From the NCBI GenBank assembly GCA_022790905.1, contig JAAVYC010000131.1, positions 1-6,064 on the forward strand: a DNA stretch of 6,064 nt. The letters are read 5' to 3'. Both the position numbers and the translations under genes were made by a program. The notes under the pieces were generated by a model. It was not told the origin of the DNA, did no database searches, and saw only the letters and a program-made list of their open reading frames with translations. Positions 5,429 to 6,064 of this stretch are shown piece after piece. This DNA is from Lachnospiraceae bacterium. GTDB lineage: Bacteria > Bacillota > Clostridia > Lachnospirales > Lachnospiraceae. Each line of letters begins with the position of its first letter. The first letter of the stretch is position 1.

Positions 5429-6064
5429 AATCTCTTCCAAATTCTTCTAACTCCAATCCCTCATTTCGATCTAATACCATTCCTACGCTCCACGCATTGA
5501 CAAAAAGCAGCAATGGATTTCCTTTCAAATCCTGAACTTTTTTCATATCCGACGTTCCTGTCAATCGTTCCAGATCGATCTCTCTATTCTTAATCCAGCG
5601 GATATGTTCATACGGCAGATTTTCCATATAAATTTCTACGTTATATTCATTTTCCAAGCGAAACTTCAACACGTCAAATTGAAGGACTCCTACCACTCCG
5701 ACAATGATTTCCTCAAGCCCCGTATGGTATTCCTGAAAAATCTGTATAGCGCCTTCTTGTGCAATCTGATTAATCCCTTTCACAAACTGTTTTCTCTTCA
5801 TCGTATCCACCTGACGCACTCTCGCAAAATGTTCCGGTGCAAAAGTGGGAATTCCCTCGTATTGAAACAGATTTGTTGACGTCGTGAGCGTATCACCGAT
5901 AGAAAAGATCCCCGGATCAAACACTCCTATAATATCTCCCGCATAGGCCTCCTCTACAATATGACGCTCCTGCGCCATCATCTGCTGAGGCTGGGAAAGG
6001 CGCAATTTCTTTCCTCCCTGGATATGTGTCACTTCCATTCCAGCGTCAAATTTTCCGGAACAGA
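5427..6064 (-). CDS. prfC: Peptide chain release factor 3, C-terminal part (cut by window edge)
   Basis: RF3 is a translational GTPase that ejects RF1/RF2 from the ribosome after peptide release. The last 211 residues are visible; the frame stays open to the right edge, where the peptide reads CSGKFDAGMEVTHIQ, so the Met at 6038 is internal rather than a start. The visible part covers the end of the beta-barrel domain II (VEEAYAGDIIGVFDPG, then FSIGDTL) and the C-terminal domain III. Domain III includes IPTFAPEHFARVR, IAQEGAIQIFQ, the highly characteristic VGVVGVLQFDVLKFRLENEY, and a final LLLFVNAWSVGMVLDRN. APE-F and GVLQF-V separate RF3 from EF-G and TypA. The GTPase domain with its G1-G5 motifs is outside the window, so intactness cannot be judged. 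trxA follows after 9 nt. Confidence 0.95.
   Translation of the reverse strand, partial: CSGKFDAGMEVTHIQGGKKLRLSQPQQMMAQERHIVEEAYAGDIIGVFDPGIFSIGDTLTTSTNLFQYEGIPTFAPEHFARVRQVDTMKRKQFVKGINQIAQEGAIQIFQEYHTGLEEIIVGVVGVLQFDVLKFRLENEYNVEIYMENLPYEHIRWIKNREIDLERLTGTSDMKKVQDLKGNPLLLFVNAWSVGMVLDRNEGLELEEFGRD

Overview
The window is a stretch of core bacterial chromosome in which every recognisable gene lies on the minus strand, so it reads from right to left. The AT-rich DNA, strong AGGAGG-type ribosome binding sites, a Gram-positive LexA operator (GAACATATGTTC), an RNase Y and a SpoIIM homologue point to an endospore-lineage Firmicute. The gene order prfC-trxA / recA-recX-rny / nudix-spoIIM-xerD suggests Clostridia, probably Lachnospiraceae. 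That placement is inferred from gene content, not from a database search.

Layout in transcription order (high to low coordinates). (1) The C-terminal part of peptide chain release factor 3 (prfC, cut by the right edge) is followed after 9 nt by thioredoxin (trxA). The trxA ribosome binding site overlaps the prfC stop codon, and the pair ends at an intrinsic terminator (about 5016-5054). (2) recA has its own promoter (TTGACA, 17 bp, TATGAT) with a perfect LexA box just downstream. recX follows 30 nt after recA with no terminator between them. (3) rny (RNase Y) has a weaker candidate promoter and ends at a perfect 19-bp hairpin (1480-1520). Its real start is a GTG at 3092, because the longer in-frame reading begins upstream of the Shine-Dalgarno sequence. 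(4) A NUDIX hydrolase of the ADP-ribose pyrophosphatase type is followed by spoIIM, whose start is best placed at 826. The 70 nt in front of spoIIM hold a sequence resembling a sigma-E (mother-cell) promoter. (5) The first 41 codons of a XerD-type tyrosine recombinase run off the left edge.

In functional terms the window combines translation termination, redox, SOS recombination (RecA and its modulator RecX), mRNA decay (RNase Y), nucleotide-sugar housekeeping, engulfment during sporulation, and chromosome dimer resolution. I see no mobile element, CRISPR array, RNA gene, prophage or defence system. No gap between genes exceeds about 170 nt, and each is accounted for by promoters, operators or terminators. 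I found no convincing undescribed system. The points most worth checking are the sigma-E-like promoter before spoIIM, the corrected starts of rny and spoIIM, and the truncated xerD at the left edge.
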